A stretch of DNA of 64,000 bases from Pseudeuparius sepicola (taxonomy: Eukaryota; Arthropoda; Insecta; Coleoptera; Anthribidae). Below are positions 1 through 11,949 of the stretch, one piece after another. Position 1 is the first letter of the stretch. Each line of letters opens with the position of its first letter. The notes under the pieces were generated by a model. It made no database searches. It saw only the letters and a list, made by a program, of their open reading frames with translations, and was not told where the DNA came from. The position numbers and the translations under genes are program-made. Location: positions 30,210,901-30,274,900 of the forward strand of contig OY987299.1 of assembly GCA_963920635.1 (NCBI GenBank). The letters run 5' to 3'.

Positions 1-2
1 TT

Positions 3-170
3 AAACGTCCTCCTAGCAACTTGGAAGAAGTGAAAATCCGTATTAGAGAGGAAATCGCCGCCATTCCGATCGATATGTACCAGAACGCAGTTGAAAACTT
101 CAGAAATCGCCTACATCAGTGCATCGCTTTTGGAGGACATAATCTTGTCGATGTGCTCTTTAAAACTTAA
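3..170 (+). pseudogene. C-terminal fragment of a Tc1/mariner-type (DDE) transposase
   Basis: An open frame runs from the window edge to TAA at 168-170 (56 codons). It reads through RPPSNLEEVKIRIREE, MYQNAVENFRNRL and a final GGHNLVDVLF. This is the usual tail of insect IS630/Tc1/mariner transposases: a helix after the last catalytic acidic residue, ending in a gGHxxDvlF-like motif. The catalytic core lies left of the window, so completeness is unknown. About 110 bp downstream (near 279-290) the sequence ends in a CACCCTGTATAA-like terminus, the same terminal motif shared by most palindromic elements here. The fragment is therefore probably the 3' end of one such element. The family is clear from the motif; activity cannot be judged. 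Confidence 0.7.
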
Positions 171-1764
171 GTGAAAAAAATGGGGTGTAGTACTGACTCA
201 AGCAGAATAAACCACTTTTTCGTAAGTTGTGCCAATTTTTTTTAATAGCCCTTCAAAACTGTCCTGTTTGATTTGCCGCACCCTGTATAAGCTTTTCTGT
301 TGTGTTTTTATGATTTTTTCTCTTGGAACAAATCAAAAATATTCTTAAATGTGTTAGTTCTTGTTCCATGGCCACCTTAGTTTATGTGTAATCCTGTATT
401 AAAATGCAATTTTCTATGGCAAAAGTTATATAAAATATATTAAATATATATATCGTTGTAATCGGAATGAAGCGTAGAATCTAAAAATTCAATAACATAC
501 AGGGTGTTCCATTTAAAAAAACACAACTTAGGTCTGTATGTTGAAAAGGCGACATTCGATTTTCTTTCTGAAAACAGCGTTGGAAAGTTGAGAAAATTTT
601 CTACAACTTTCATATAAAACACTTTCCCCTCTGGTCAAAAATAAGAAAGTTAAGGGGGGTCCCCAATATTTCGTGTATGTTGAGCAAAAACGCAAATACT
701 GAACAAAGAGTTGAGTATTGTTTGAAGGACTCAAAGCACTGCGAGTTTTAGGTCGCATGATTGTGTCCATTGCACAACGAGAAAAAGGACAAAAATTGCA
801 TCTAATGCACCATAAAACGAAATTACATACAGAAATTACCCTTGAATTTGTTAAACTAGGCGACACGTTATGTGATGGGGAAATCTGTCGGAATATTTGG
901 GTCAATTACGGAAGCAGAAAGACCACAGCCAACAGCCAAGAAGTTCAAGTGCTGAACTACGCGCCACGCCGCGGCTGGTTACGGCGAATCAATCGCTTTT
1001 CCAGCAGTTACTCTTGCAGAGAAATAGAAAGCTGAGGTGAAACAATGCGACAGAGTAACGATATTATATCATATCTTTTGTTTTTTGCGATTTTATTCAC
1101 GTTGCAAAATCTATGTGCGAAATGTGCAGGTAATCAGGCGTAGGATCGACCGTTGCGCGTTTAAAATTTGTTATCAATCGCAAGGCTAATTTTATTTTAT
1201 TAAATATGTTATATGCACCTATCATTTTAAGATGTCTAAACCTAAACACCGAAACAATGTACACCTAATACTTTTCAGTAGAATATAGACCCCAAAATGT
1301 TGCTGTATCAACTCGACTCTTGCACTCTTGCCGCTACAGCATTTGCCAAGAGGGGGGCTCACAAATGAAAAAATTGAATGTCTATGCGGTAAAAATTCCG
1401 ATGCAGGCGAAAATTTTTCATTGATTCAAGGTTAAACAGTTTAAATTAATGAAAAAACAAGCAAAAAATATTACTGTCAACTGGTGGTAATTTTTTCTTT
1501 GTTAACTATGGGCCCATATAATGATTTGTAGCCAAGAAGTACTTACTTACTCCTTTTTCTTTTATAGAAACAGTGTCGCCAATAGAAATTTGTTTTAATG
1601 TCAGCCCATAAAAATCATTGTTTTTTAAAGCTGGTATAAAAAAGAAGCGGAGGTGTTTCCTTTCTAAAATGCGCCATAAGCGACATTTTTTAGAAGTATT
1701 GAAGGACAATTAATTTAAATGAGGCATATATAGGAAATTACAAAATCACAACGTTATGATGTAC
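171..1764. other. Repeat-derived DNA without a supported gene
   Basis: It contains one-ended transposon termini: an ACCCTGTATA end near 280 and an ACAGGGTGTTCC start near 501. The 105-codon frame at 718-1035 matches no family I recognise and lacks promoter or splice context, so it is not called as a gene. The frame on the minus strand at 1506-1709 looks like an arm of a palindromic element. Confidence 0.4.
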
Positions 1765-3510
1765 GGACGCCCAGCCTCTGTTGGTGGAAAACGGTCAAAG
1801 ATATGGAGATATTATATTATATGGGAGATGATATAGGGTGTATAAAGGGAATAAATTGACCCATTTAGCGCGTTATTCTTCAAAAACGCATTAAAATATT
1901 AATTTTTGTTAATCGCAAATGACGAAATGTTGTAGCGTTATCAATGATTTTTATTTTTGGGGATATTCCCACGGCCCTTTATTTCTTTGAAAGATCTTCA
2001 AACCGCGTCTTTTGACGATCTTCCCGTTGTCAACATGCAAATCCAGGACCGGCTACACATTTTTATACCCCCCATTTTCACCAAATGCATTTATCGATTT
2101 TTTTATTTAAAATCAGACACCGCAGCGTTTACCAGGACACCACAGCACCAGCATATTATAACAAATTTGAACAAAAAGTATACAGGGAGTTCTTTTCTAC
2201 AGAGTACCAAAATTTAGCAAAATAGGAATTTTAAAGACATCTGGCGACTCAAGAGTCAAGTGTGCCATGGAATTACCTCAAAACAGTTGAATGGTCAACA
2301 GGACTACACAAGGTGTGCAAAAATCCAATAACAAATATACAGATTGTCATCTCAAAGGGCTGAATTTTTTAAAACTTTATACGGGTCAAATGCACCTTGG
2401 AATAAATTATTACAAATTATAGGAAATGTATTAATAAATGAAAAAAGAATCAATTTTTTACAAAGTATCATCCAACAAGTAAAAAACGATTTAAATTATT
2501 GGACTTTTCTAGGCAAAGCTATACCCTCTAATAAAATTATAAATTTTTCTATGCGGGTTTCTGTTGTGGCACACTACACGCCTTAACTTGTCTGGATTTA
2601 CTGACTGTCAAGCTTCTGTAAATTTTAGACGTAGTTCGTTTATAATTTCTGCGGCGATTTTGATACAACTAATCGATTTTTATCGCTCTCGATCCGTATA
2701 GGTAAAGTTTTTTAAAAAATTAGCACTTTGAGTTGGAACAGCGAAAATACAGGTTGTATATTTGTTATTGGATCTTTGCATACAAATACCCTGTGTGGTC
2801 CTGTTGACAATTCAACTGTTTTGAGGTAATTCCATGGCATACTTGATTCTTGACCCACCAGATTCCTTTAAAATTTCTATTTTCCTAAATTTTGGCTCCC
2901 TGTAGAACAGAACTTTCTGTATATTTTTTGTTCAAATTTAGTATAATAGGGAGGGTTCTGTGGTGTCCTTATTAACGCTGTGGTGTCCGATTTTAAACAA
3001 AAAAAATTCGCTAAAAACGCTAAAAAATCGCTAAATGCATTTGATCAAAATTGGGGTTATAAAAAAAGTGTAGCCGGTCCTGGATTTGCCTGTTGACAAC
3101 GGTAAGAAGGTCAAAAGGTGCGGTTTGAAGATCTTTCAAACAAATAAAGGGTCGGGGGAATATCCCCAAAAATTAAATTGAAAACGCAACGTCATTTGCG
3201 ATTAACAAAAATTAATATTTTATTGCATTTTTGAAGAATAACTTTTTAACGGAAGAGAATGAAGAAAAATGGCATTAATGAAAAATGTTTAAAAAATTAG
3301 GGTTTTCGAACAATGTAACAGAAGTGGTATATTGGCGTGAAAAAAATATTTCTTGGAGTCGGGACGCCTAGCGTCGTATTTGCAAAGAGTCGCTAAATGG
3401 GCCAATTTGTTCTTTTATACACCCTATATCATCTCCCATGTATAATATCTCCATATCTTTGACTGTTTTCCACCAACAGAGGCTAGGCGTCTAAAAATGA
3501 TCACCCTGTA
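1765..3510. mobile_element. Long imperfect palindrome (inverted-repeat DNA element)
   Basis: The two halves are inverted copies. GCCTCTGTTGGTGGAAAAC near 1773 pairs with GTTTTCCACCAACAGAGGC near 3465, and the pairing continues inward to about 2350 and 2745. The right end is ATCACCCTGTA, the terminus seen in several other elements here; the left terminus is degenerate. The central 2350-2745 is not inverted. It holds an 80-codon plus frame (2344-2586) that I do not recognise. Confidence 0.75.
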
Positions 3511-4193
3511 CATATTTTTTCCTTTTTTCTCAATGTAGGAGGTTTGAACCCCCAAATCATCTACAGTCCTGGGATTATGTATCGACCAGGCCAGATCTCG
3601 TGGAATCGGTAGGTAGCTACTTGCCAATAATAAGTATTTTTCAATAAATGTATCAATGTTACTGTCGGGCTTCTATCTTCTCTATAACTTAAATACCGAA
3701 GCGTAACAGGCAAGGGGGTGCTACGAGTGATGCTTCACTCCCAGCTATGCCGAATGCAATACTAAACAAGAGCCACCATTACGTTTCGATAGGCTGGCGC
3801 ACGAGCTAGTCACGCGCCGTCTGTTTAGGGTAGTAGATAAATGTGACCGCATCTTTTACCATGATACTATACAACGAACGTTAAACTACGCAATTTCGCA
3901 ACGCAGTGTGAACTAGGGCAAACAAGCCAACCAATACAATTTAACTATTTTTTCCAAATCTATCCGGCTTTTATCTCACCGCCAAGACCATGTCTGCAAA
4001 CGTTACCTCTCACCACCTGCCCCGACTCGAAAGTGGTCCGATTAGTCCGAGCGCCGCTAGGTGGCACGGCAGGTATACATCTAACCGTCGGATACTAGAT
4101 CTCGGGCGATAAAAGGTCGGCCGCCCGGTCCGTCTGGTGTCTTCCATCTGTTGAGTGAACAGACTAGACCGATATTTTTATTTTGCTTTGCTA
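3511..4193. other. GC-richer unique sequence left of the P-like element
   Basis: No coding frame or repeat was recognised. A GATAAAAGG box near 4107 lies in a GC-rich stretch and could be a promoter on the plus strand about 300 bp upstream of the THAP exon. However, it lies outside the transposon boundary at 4202. Nothing else is supported. Confidence 0.3.
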
Positions 4194-4201
4194 CTGCTGA
4201 T
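4194..4201. repeat. Target-site duplication, left (P-like element)
   Basis: CTGCTGAT directly precedes the CACGATAC terminus and is repeated exactly after the right terminus at 5336-5343. Confidence 0.8.
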
Positions 4202-5335
4202 CACGATACACTTACCCACGGTATGTCACTAACGAATCCGAAAACAAGGCAACTTTGCGCATCTACGTCAGTTGCGAATCACGAATTCTAAATAATGCAT
4301 GGTGTGCGGTTGTGTTTTACGATTTTTTATAGTTTACAGTTCAATGTGTAAAGAAAAAAGTGTGAACCTATATATTTCGTGGTGTAAACAGCTCGACAGT
4401 GCTTTGAAATAGGCCAAAAATGCCGGGATGTGCAGTCAGCGTATGTCCAAATAATAATAGAAACAGTAAGGAAACGGAAATTAAGTATTATAGATTTCCC
4501 AAGGACAATAATCTGGTAAGAAAACAGATTATTTATATAACAGAGAGCATTAAAAATAGGGGACTCAACAGAGTTTATGCCTGGCTTATACAGCAAATAA
4601 AATAGAATGTGCAATACAAAATTAGCCTTGTTATGGTAAAAGGGAATCATTATTTGATCCCTATTCTACTCACTATTTATTATGTTGTTTTGTTTGTTGT
4701 TTAACTATAAACTAAGCATTAGTTGTGCAGGTTGTGCTTGTGTCGAGGCTTGTGTGCATTAATTGGTAAATAAGGCTTTAATTTACATAAACCGACATAA
4801 AAACTGGAAGGAAAAAGTTATATTTTTGGAAATTCTTTGAATTTTATTTATCAATATCTTGGCATATAACAAGTCATCTGTAAAATACTTTTTTTCGATG
4901 GAGAGTTTGTGTCGATAGAAGCCACAACTTAGTTCAGGATTACCTTACTTACAATAAATGTATTATTTAGATACCTCTATGATATTGTTTACCAATATAC
5001 GGTCTTTTAAAAGAAAAATCCTGTTAATTTAACAAAATATACATCAATTTTATTCGCATGCATACGATTAGCTAAAAAGCAAAGAAAATAAATTATTTGT
5101 AAAATTATAATTATCAAATGAAATGTGTTTTTTATCAACAGAATATTCATTCATTTATCTAGTAATATAATCTACATATTTTTAACAACATTTATTTAAA
5201 AAAAAACTTTTAAAATAAGCAAAAACCCATAAAAAAGTATCTATTGCTGTGTAAAACATATGCAGCAATTTAAATTCTGATTCGCAACTGACGTCACAAG
5301 ATGCGCAATGACATACCTTGGGTAAGTGTATCGTG
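4202..5335 (+). mobile_element. Non-autonomous P-element-like transposon
   Basis: The element starts CACGATACACTTACCC and ends with its exact inverse, GGGTAAGTGTATCGTG. The inverted repeat extends to about 28 bp with one mismatch (C versus A at base 18), followed by inverted subterminal blocks around TTGCGCATC and ACGTCAGTTGCGAATC. It is bounded by a perfect 8-bp target duplication, CTGCTGAT, at 4194-4201 and 5336-5343. An 8-bp duplication, a roughly 30-bp TIR starting CA and an internal THAP exon together fit the P superfamily. At 1,134 bp it is far too short for a full transposase gene, so it is an internally deleted derivative. Confidence 0.8.
4420..4515 (+). CDS. First coding exon of a THAP zinc-finger protein (P-like transposase remnant)
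   Basis: ATG at 4420 opens a 32-codon exon with the THAP start: MPGCAVSVCPNN (the two metal-binding cysteines, C4 and C9) followed by KYYRFPKD, the conserved aromatic-FPk block. The exon ends exactly at a consensus donor, CTG|GTAAGA (4516-4521), in phase 0. Reading through the donor gives only a 61-residue frame without the second half of the finger (CxxH), which supports splicing. THAP domains bind DNA and form the N-terminus of P-element transposases. The exon sits inside the TIRs at 4202-5335. No exon carrying the rest of the finger or a catalytic core was found inside the element, so any product would be truncated unless it splices to an exon outside. Confidence 0.65.
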
Positions 5336-5343
5336 CTGCTGAT
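5336..5343. repeat. Target-site duplication, right (P-like element)
   Basis: CTGCTGAT follows GTATCGTG directly and matches 4194-4201 in all eight bases. Confidence 0.8.
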
Positions 5344-5351
5344 TCCGTTCT

Positions 5352-5520
5352 CTGTTGTCTGGATAGTACTAGGAGCGCATGCTGGGGGCTGGGGTTATTC
5401 TGAACTGAAAACCGAACCATAGACATAGCAATGATTCGAATAATCACTGTTTCCGTAGTCAGGATAGTGCAAGGAGCATATGCGCTGGGGCTATCCCGTG
5501 CCGGAAAACCGAACCGTGAA
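5352..5520. repeat. Two diverged copies of a ~95-bp tandem repeat
   Basis: Two copies about 95 bp apart (from 5352 and from 5447) share the order GGATAGT, AGGAGC, GC-rich CTGGGGCT and GAAAACCGAACC. They lie just right of the P-like element, outside its duplication. Function unknown. Confidence 0.5.
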
Positions 5521-5784
5521 CTAGACTAGTGCCGGGAGAGCATGCCGGGCCTATTTGTGTCACGCTTGTTTACCACCGCTTCGCTTGTTTTGTATATATT
5601 CTGCCAGGCACTGCTATTTTTGGTAGATTAGTATACCTAGTGTTCCTGATTTACTAATCCCGTCTGTACTCTTCCAGAAGCCGCTTGACCACAACCGGAC
5701 GGAGGTTTAATATACATGGGCAATTGGCAAGTAGTGTTTGATTTCGCTCCCTGGCAAATCTCCCTCGCTCGACAAACTCTGGAC

Positions 5785-7198
5785 CAGTGGCGGCCCGTGG
5801 GTTTTGGCAGCGGGTGGGCAAGGTGAAGAAGAGGTAAAGCCTAAATAACAGGTGACATTCCCCCCCCCCCCGGAAATATGGAAATAGGGATATGTCCAAC
5901 GATATATACCAAAGGCAACTTGTTTTGTTTCATGAAATTGAAAAGATGTTATTGTTGGCACATTCAAGTTTTGTAAATATAAGTATCTCAAAGCATGTAT
6001 ATACGATATACAAGTCTATCAAAAAACGATTTATTATGCAATACAAAATAGGAAAGACTGAATTTAAGAAATGCCAATGTAAACAAATTACCTCGTCTTC
6101 GTCTCCCCCGACCTGCTAAATAAAACCGATTTATTTGTATTAAAGTGAGTCATCTATTACTTTATATCGCTGGACATGTCACTCTATTCACAGAAAAACT
6201 TGCCGTTTTTCTGTGCTCTAGTTTACTTTTGAAGTCAGACCTTCCTCCCCCTAGCGTTCATCAATGGACGAGCCCGGGCTAGCCCCGCCTGGCCTTCGCC
6301 GCGCCGCCCGCGTCGCCGGTCCCGGCCGGAGACTGAGAAATATGAATAAGAAATGGTATTCAATTCAGGGCGCTGATCCGAAAATTGGAAAATTCTGTTT
6401 GTTTTGTAATGTACTCCTAAGTAATAAGATTTGAGATTTGAAGAAAAGACAAAGGAACCTACGTTACTACTTTTACTTTCTGATTTGATTGATAAAATGA
6501 TAAGTGATAAGGATAAATATAAAGTATAAGTTATAAGTATCACTTTTTTGCAATTCGAATGTAATTCTAAATCGGGTTTCCCTTTAATTTCTTTAAAATT
6601 GGACCGATTAGGCGCGATTAATTAACCGAACGTAAATATATGTATTACACTTTACATACCTTACCAAAAAAATTAAGTTAATAACTGACTGTTAGGTACT
6701 AATAGTTACACACTCACATAAACATGGAATCTTTTTTTCTGAATTTTCGCGACTTTATTTAACCTAATAACAGAGGCAGACGGCCTCGTTCGGTCGCTGT
6801 TTCCGGCCGCTCGCCGCTGGGTCGGCTGGGCTCGCCCACCCTGATAGTTAAATGCCGAACATATGCGTGACCTACGTTTATATCTTCGCGCAGCTCGGGC
6901 GCGTTAGCTCTCGTCGCAGACGTATGGCTTGGCTAGATTCGACCGCTCGGGCCGCTACGGGCTTGCCCATCGGCATCGGCTGGGACGGCTGGAGAACCGG
7001 GCACCGCGTAGTTTGGAAAATTCAATCGTGCCCTCCCAAAATAATTATTATCAAATTCAAATTCACGTTTCAGTCTATGAAGTTCATTGGTAAATTTAAT
7101 ATCATTGTTGAACAAGATAAAAATTCTTTTTTTTTCCTTTTCCGTTGTCCGATTGGGTGGGCACTGCCCACCCTGCCCAATGCCACGAATCGCCACTG
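5785..7198. mobile_element. hAT-superfamily non-autonomous element
   Basis: The left end is CAGTGGCGGCCCGTGG and the right end is CCACGAATCGCCACTG. The inner ends (GGGTGGGCAAGG and CCCACCCTGCCC) are also inverted. A perfect 8-bp duplication, CTCTGGAC, flanks it at 5777-5784 and 7199-7206, diagnostic of hAT. The 1.4-kb interior has GC-rich blocks near 6270-6330 and 6770-6840 and no recognisable transposase. Part of it (5892-5975) is an inverted match to 30786-30865. Confidence 0.8.
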
Positions 7199-7463
7199 CT
7201 CTGGACCGAGAAAAACCAGTTCTGGCGCCCGTGCAAACGGTCAAAAGAAGCCAAATACCAATTAGGGGCACAAACTACCTTATAAAACATTATTATTAAT
7301 GATGATTTTCCACTTTAACATTCAATCAATGTTGTATATTGTGCGCAATAATAACAGTAGGAAATTGTTATTTTCATCCAAAAACCCAGGGGTTGCCCCC
7401 TTGCCCCTATCTAGCGGAGCCCATGCCTACGTCTATAAATTATAAGTAAAACGTAATTATACA

Positions 7464-7874
7464 TACAGTGTCCTCCAAAAAGTTCGCACCAAAAGGGGTG
7501 GAAATTTTTAATTAATGTTTTCTTTTGAAATTTAATTTTGGAGTTTGTACCTTTTGCTTGAAATAAGATGAAAAATGACTCACTTCAACGTAGTCATGTC
7601 ACTTTTGTTATCTGTCAAAAATGACATTTTAAAAAATATATCGCCAAAAATGGGTTTATTTGTTAAAATATCAAAGTAAAACTTTTTGATATTTTAAGAA
7701 ATAGACCCATTTTTGGCGATATATTTTTTAAAATGACTTTTTGACAGATTACAAAAGTCACATGACCACGTTTGAGTGGGTCAGCAAAAGGTAACCCCAA
7801 AATTAAATTACAAAATATAAAACATTAATTAAAAATTTCCCCTCTATGGTGCGAACTTGTTGGAGGACACTGTA
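7464..7874. mobile_element. Full-length hairpin MITE (TA target site)
   Basis: TACAGTGTCCTCC at the left is mirrored by GGAGGACACTGTA at the right. The arms pair almost throughout, meeting around 7670, for example TATATCGCCAAAAATGGG against CCCATTTTTGGCGATATA. The TA at each end fits Tc1/mariner-type insertion. Confidence 0.85.
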
Positions 7875-7966
7875 TATTCATCGTTATAATTAAGAAATGA
7901 TATTACACGATTAATTAATGATGGAATCCCTTATTTACAAAAGTTCAATACTAACTAATACATACA

Positions 7967-8476
7967 GGGTGTCTACTTTTAAGTGTATACAAATCGATAA
8001 AAAATGTATTTTGTGAGATATTTTCAAAAACCTTTTTTTGTTCGAAAGTTCTTCAAAAAACGCTTCTTTTGACGTTTTTACTTTTGTCAAAATGCAAATC
8101 CAGGGACGGCTTGAAATAATTCCATGGCACGCTTGACTCGCCAGGTGCCTTTGAAGTCCCTATTTTGCTCAACTTTAACACTGTGTAGAACCGAACACCC
8201 TCTACATTTTTTGTTCAAATTTAGTATATGGGGGTTTTGGGGTGTCCTGATTAACGCTGATGTGTCAGATTTTAAATAAAAAAAATCGCTAAATGATTTT
8301 TGTGAAAATCGGGGTATAAAAAAAATCGTAGCCGTCCCTGGATTTGCATTTTGACAAAAGTAAAAACGTCAAAAGAAGCGTTTTTTGAAGACCTTTCTAA
8401 CAAAAAAAGGTTTTGAAAATATCTCACAAAATACATTTTTTATCGATTTGTTTACACTTAAAGGTAGACACTTAAA
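7967..8476. mobile_element. Inverted-repeat element related to the 1765-3510 family
   Basis: The left arm starts ACAGGGTGTCTACTTTTAAG and carries ATCGATAAAAAATG; the right arm ends with the inverse (CATTTTTTATCGAT, CTTAAAGGTAGACAC). The arms include CAAAATGCAAATCCAGGGAC and its inverse. The centre shares TTCCATGGCACGCTTGACT and GGTGTCCTGATTAACGCTG-like blocks with the palindrome at 1765-3510, so the two are related. Confidence 0.75.
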
Positions 8477-8479
8477 GGT

Positions 8480-11400
8480 GGATACTTTAATACCCAGCTG
8501 ACCTTAAATTCAATACTGAGTTTAAAAAATACTGTATGCCTTATTTACCTATTCAAACATGTAATCTAATTAATTTCCTCATATCGTTCAGAAATTCCAT
8601 AAGATAAGATGAGTCACTAGATATTTACCGGTAAATCTTCAAAATTCTCCGAACCTATGTTAGTTTTGTCATCGCTACAGTTGCCTAGAGCTAGGTTAAG
8701 TAAGTAGTTATTTCCTATTAGTAGCAAAGGATATATATAATATATATCCACGCTCTTCAACAGGTTTTATATACATATCTTCATAAATATTTGATGACGC
8801 ACGGCTGTTCCTTCCTATTTTCCGGACTTACACCACTATCTATCTTACTATCACTATCTCACATTTTGCGTGTCATGATAATGAAACGTATTTTGTAGAA
8901 TTTGTAATTAGTTACTTATACTTAGGTATGTATGTACCTATAGGCTATAGGTTGCGAAAAATCGTGAGTCACCATTTATGAATAACCAAACTATTAGGAA
9001 AATATTTTGTTATTTGCTTTTGCGTATAGACTAGATAAAATAAAACACAAAAATGACAGGCATTATCTGCTTTTGTCTCTACAAATTGCACAAAAAATGA
9101 GAAAAATCAAAGGCTTTGTACACAGGATGGTCAATGTACTGTTAAAAATATATCCTTGCTGACCTAGATAAAAACATGATTTTTAAATAATTTATTCACC
9201 CAAAAGATCATTGCACTGTTGATGGATAAACAAAATAACAGTTGTTTCCTTATTCCAATCTTCATTAAAATTAATCAACTGGACCATTGAGTCATTGCAA
9301 CAAATAGTATGTACAATATATTTGTGTCGCGTTGTTGTTGAAAATAACGGCTACTACTTGTCTTTTGCAGTTAAAAATAGTGAGAAGTTCTTATGAATGA
9401 ATCACTAATCCTTGCATTAATCATTACACTATGCTTAGTGGTTTAAGTAATAAAATATTTTGACTCACTAGATCTTTAAAAATTATGGTAAATTACTATA
9501 TCCGAACATGTTGTACTTTGTAATGAACCTGTTTCTAATAGGAATTGCAACCTTGAAGATTAGGTAGGTAGTGAACTGGAATATGTAGGTAGGTAAATAA
9601 GAAAATTAAAAATATAGGTCGCCAAATTTCGTCAAATTTTATCAAAGAAAACACCTATTGAAATGTATATATCTGGTGACACATTTACCCTATTTATTCA
9701 CCTAATTTACTTGATTAATCTATAATGGATTCGTTTTAATATTGATTTTTTTATCACCCAACTAGCAAGTCACGAAAGACTTCCTGGGGTTCAAGTTCAG
9801 TTACTATACCTACCTAAGCATGTCGTTGGACGTAGATGCCTAGCTATGAGTACAGTTCTAGTAAATATTTAAAAATAGAATATCTGTGTTAATTACTATA
9901 GATTAGCGGTGATCATTTTTGTAAAACTTTAGAATTTTAAGCAGAATGTGCTTCCTGTTCCTCTTATATACCTACCTATCCAAAACAAAACATCTATGTT
10001 CTGGGAATGAGACATCAATAATTATTTAGCAAACAATAAAATACATCGACAAATACTGACCTGATTTTTGTTTGACTAAAATAAACATAGATATAATTTT
10101 TGGATAAAATGTATGGCACAAGCTTTAGTTTGTGCATGTACTTAATATTAATGTTAATAGTTAATTATATTAAACCGCGATTTAATATGTAATTTGATGT
10201 CAGCTAGCTCCGTTTTAATATTCCAGAGTAATATAAAAGCAGATTTGATATAAATTATATATATTATATATATTAGGTACAAAGACTCACCGATGCATCA
10301 GAATTTACACAAGTTAGACTAAAACACAAAGCAACTGTAATCCAGATCAAAACTGTTAATAGTATCGAAAACTGGCACTTCCACATTTAAAACCGTTTTG
10401 AGTTTTTTAAATAATTGTTACAAAAGACTTGTAGTAGAGGTGCGTACAATTTTGAAATCACGCATGACACCTTGTTGTTACACCCGACATTGCTTAACTA
10501 ATTTCCCGAGATAAAAAATATTTTATCTTATCAGATCATTTTTAAGTTTTAGAGACGGTATTGTAAATGATAACACAATAGACTTGATAGGTATAGCTGG
10601 GAGCCACAAAATATTTTGGTTAACCTTTGAATGTCAAACCTGAAAAAAAGGTTTATATAAAAATGTCTAAACTACAATGACCAAGAAAACATATTTTACA
10701 GGTTTTATGCATAAAAATTATCAGATAATTAGAGCAGAACGTGTAATTTTGTGAAAGAAAGTACATAATACAAACAAACCATCCCGCTTCGTACAGAGAT
10801 AAGAACCCTTGAAATTCATTTGAAAGATTTTTTTGTCAATATCCTTTGTTACGGAGATATCGAGTTGAAATTTTGTATGTTTGCAAATTTTAAAGGAAGA
10901 AACATAATTCTTTGCTATACCTACACGTTATTTTATTTTTCATTTTTCGATTAGGAGGTAAAGTGATTCTTTATAAAAAATTGCTTGTCTTGAAATTTCG
11001 AAAAATAGTTTCAAGACAAGCAGGAAAATTTCAAAAATTGAAGACTTGTTATGGGGTGACGTAGGATAAATAAATGAACAGATGGACTACGATAACGGCT
11101 CGAATTGCTTAAATATGCCCAAAGAAGTACACCAAGATTAACAATAGTTAACACTCAGCGATTATGATCATTGATGATCATGATGATCATTGATGGCGAT
11201 TAACGTTATAACGTTATCGCATAATAATTATAAATATGGAGTCATTTACTGCAAACTTAGGAATTGATATTTATGTAAAAATGACCACAATAAAAAATTG
11301 AGATAAAATGCATATTGTATCATATCACTCTTTTACCATTTTACGTCGTTTTTTAAGGCTTCAACTACAAAAAATGTCTTAAGAAACAGGTAGGTACACA

Positions 11401-11780
11401 TTTTGGATCTGTGGATTTATTTTGTAAAACTTGTCCCCTCAACTACCCTCGACTTTTTAAATAAAGCTGCAGGCTTTGTGTTGTTTGTCTTATAACATCA
11501 TCTCGAAAATAATTAAAGATAATCGTTTAAAATAAATGTTGTATTTGTAAATCTGTGAAGACAATGGAGTAACTTTGTTCCTAGTCCTGAATGGCTGACT
11601 GCATTAGTGTGAAATTGCGAATGGCACATTGGAAAATAGTATTTAATAGTAGGAGCTGTAATATAAAACCTATTAAATAAACGCCCATACCGATAGTGAA
11701 ATATATTTTTCATTATCTTAATTTTTATGAATTTGGTACTCACTGGAAATTGTTTGAAATAACAAAAAAAATACGCACGT
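8480..11780. other. AT-rich intergenic or intronic DNA, no supported gene
   Basis: About 3.3 kb without a credible coding frame or TIR pair. A 15-bp-stem hairpin (GCTTGTCTTGAAA and its inverse) lies at 10983-11022. A TGATCAT-rich palindromic patch is near 11165-11195. If the exon at 11829-11900 belongs to a gene read leftwards, this region is its first intron or holds its later exons, but I could not identify any. Confidence 0.4.
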
Positions 11781-11828
11781 AAAATTTTTATGGGTGGGAA
11801 ATTTTATCAACGGGATATTGCTGCTTAC

Positions 11829-11900
11829 CAAAGAACCAGAGTCTGATGGAGCTGCTTCAACGAAGCACAGAACCAGGGGCAGGGCAAGTAGAACCCTCAT
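11829..11900 (-). CDS. First coding exon of a secreted protein, paralogue A
   Basis: ATG (11900-11898) begins a 24-codon exon with a classical signal peptide: a basic residue after Met, hydrophobic core VLLALPLVLCFVEA, then APSDSGSL. The exon ends in phase 0 at a consensus donor, TTG|GTAAGC (11828-11823). The same exon with 20 of 24 identical residues occurs at 18354-18425, so selection on a coding exon is likely. The mature protein is unknown because no second exon was recognised to the left. The upstream leader (about 227 nt) and TATA box also match paralogue B. I do not recognise the family. Confidence 0.65.
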
Positions 11901-11949
11901 TTCGGATCGCTGGAGCGTTCTCCAGCCCGAACTTTTCCCTCTCGCGCGA

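Noticed and set aside
718..1035. 105-codon plus frame as a gene
   Set aside because: No recognised motif, opposite-strand frame of similar length over the same bases, and repeat termini nearby.
6852..7299. Overlapping 112-137 codon frames on both strands
   Set aside because: Inside or across the end of the hAT element at 5785-7198; GC-rich subterminal DNA keeps several frames open.
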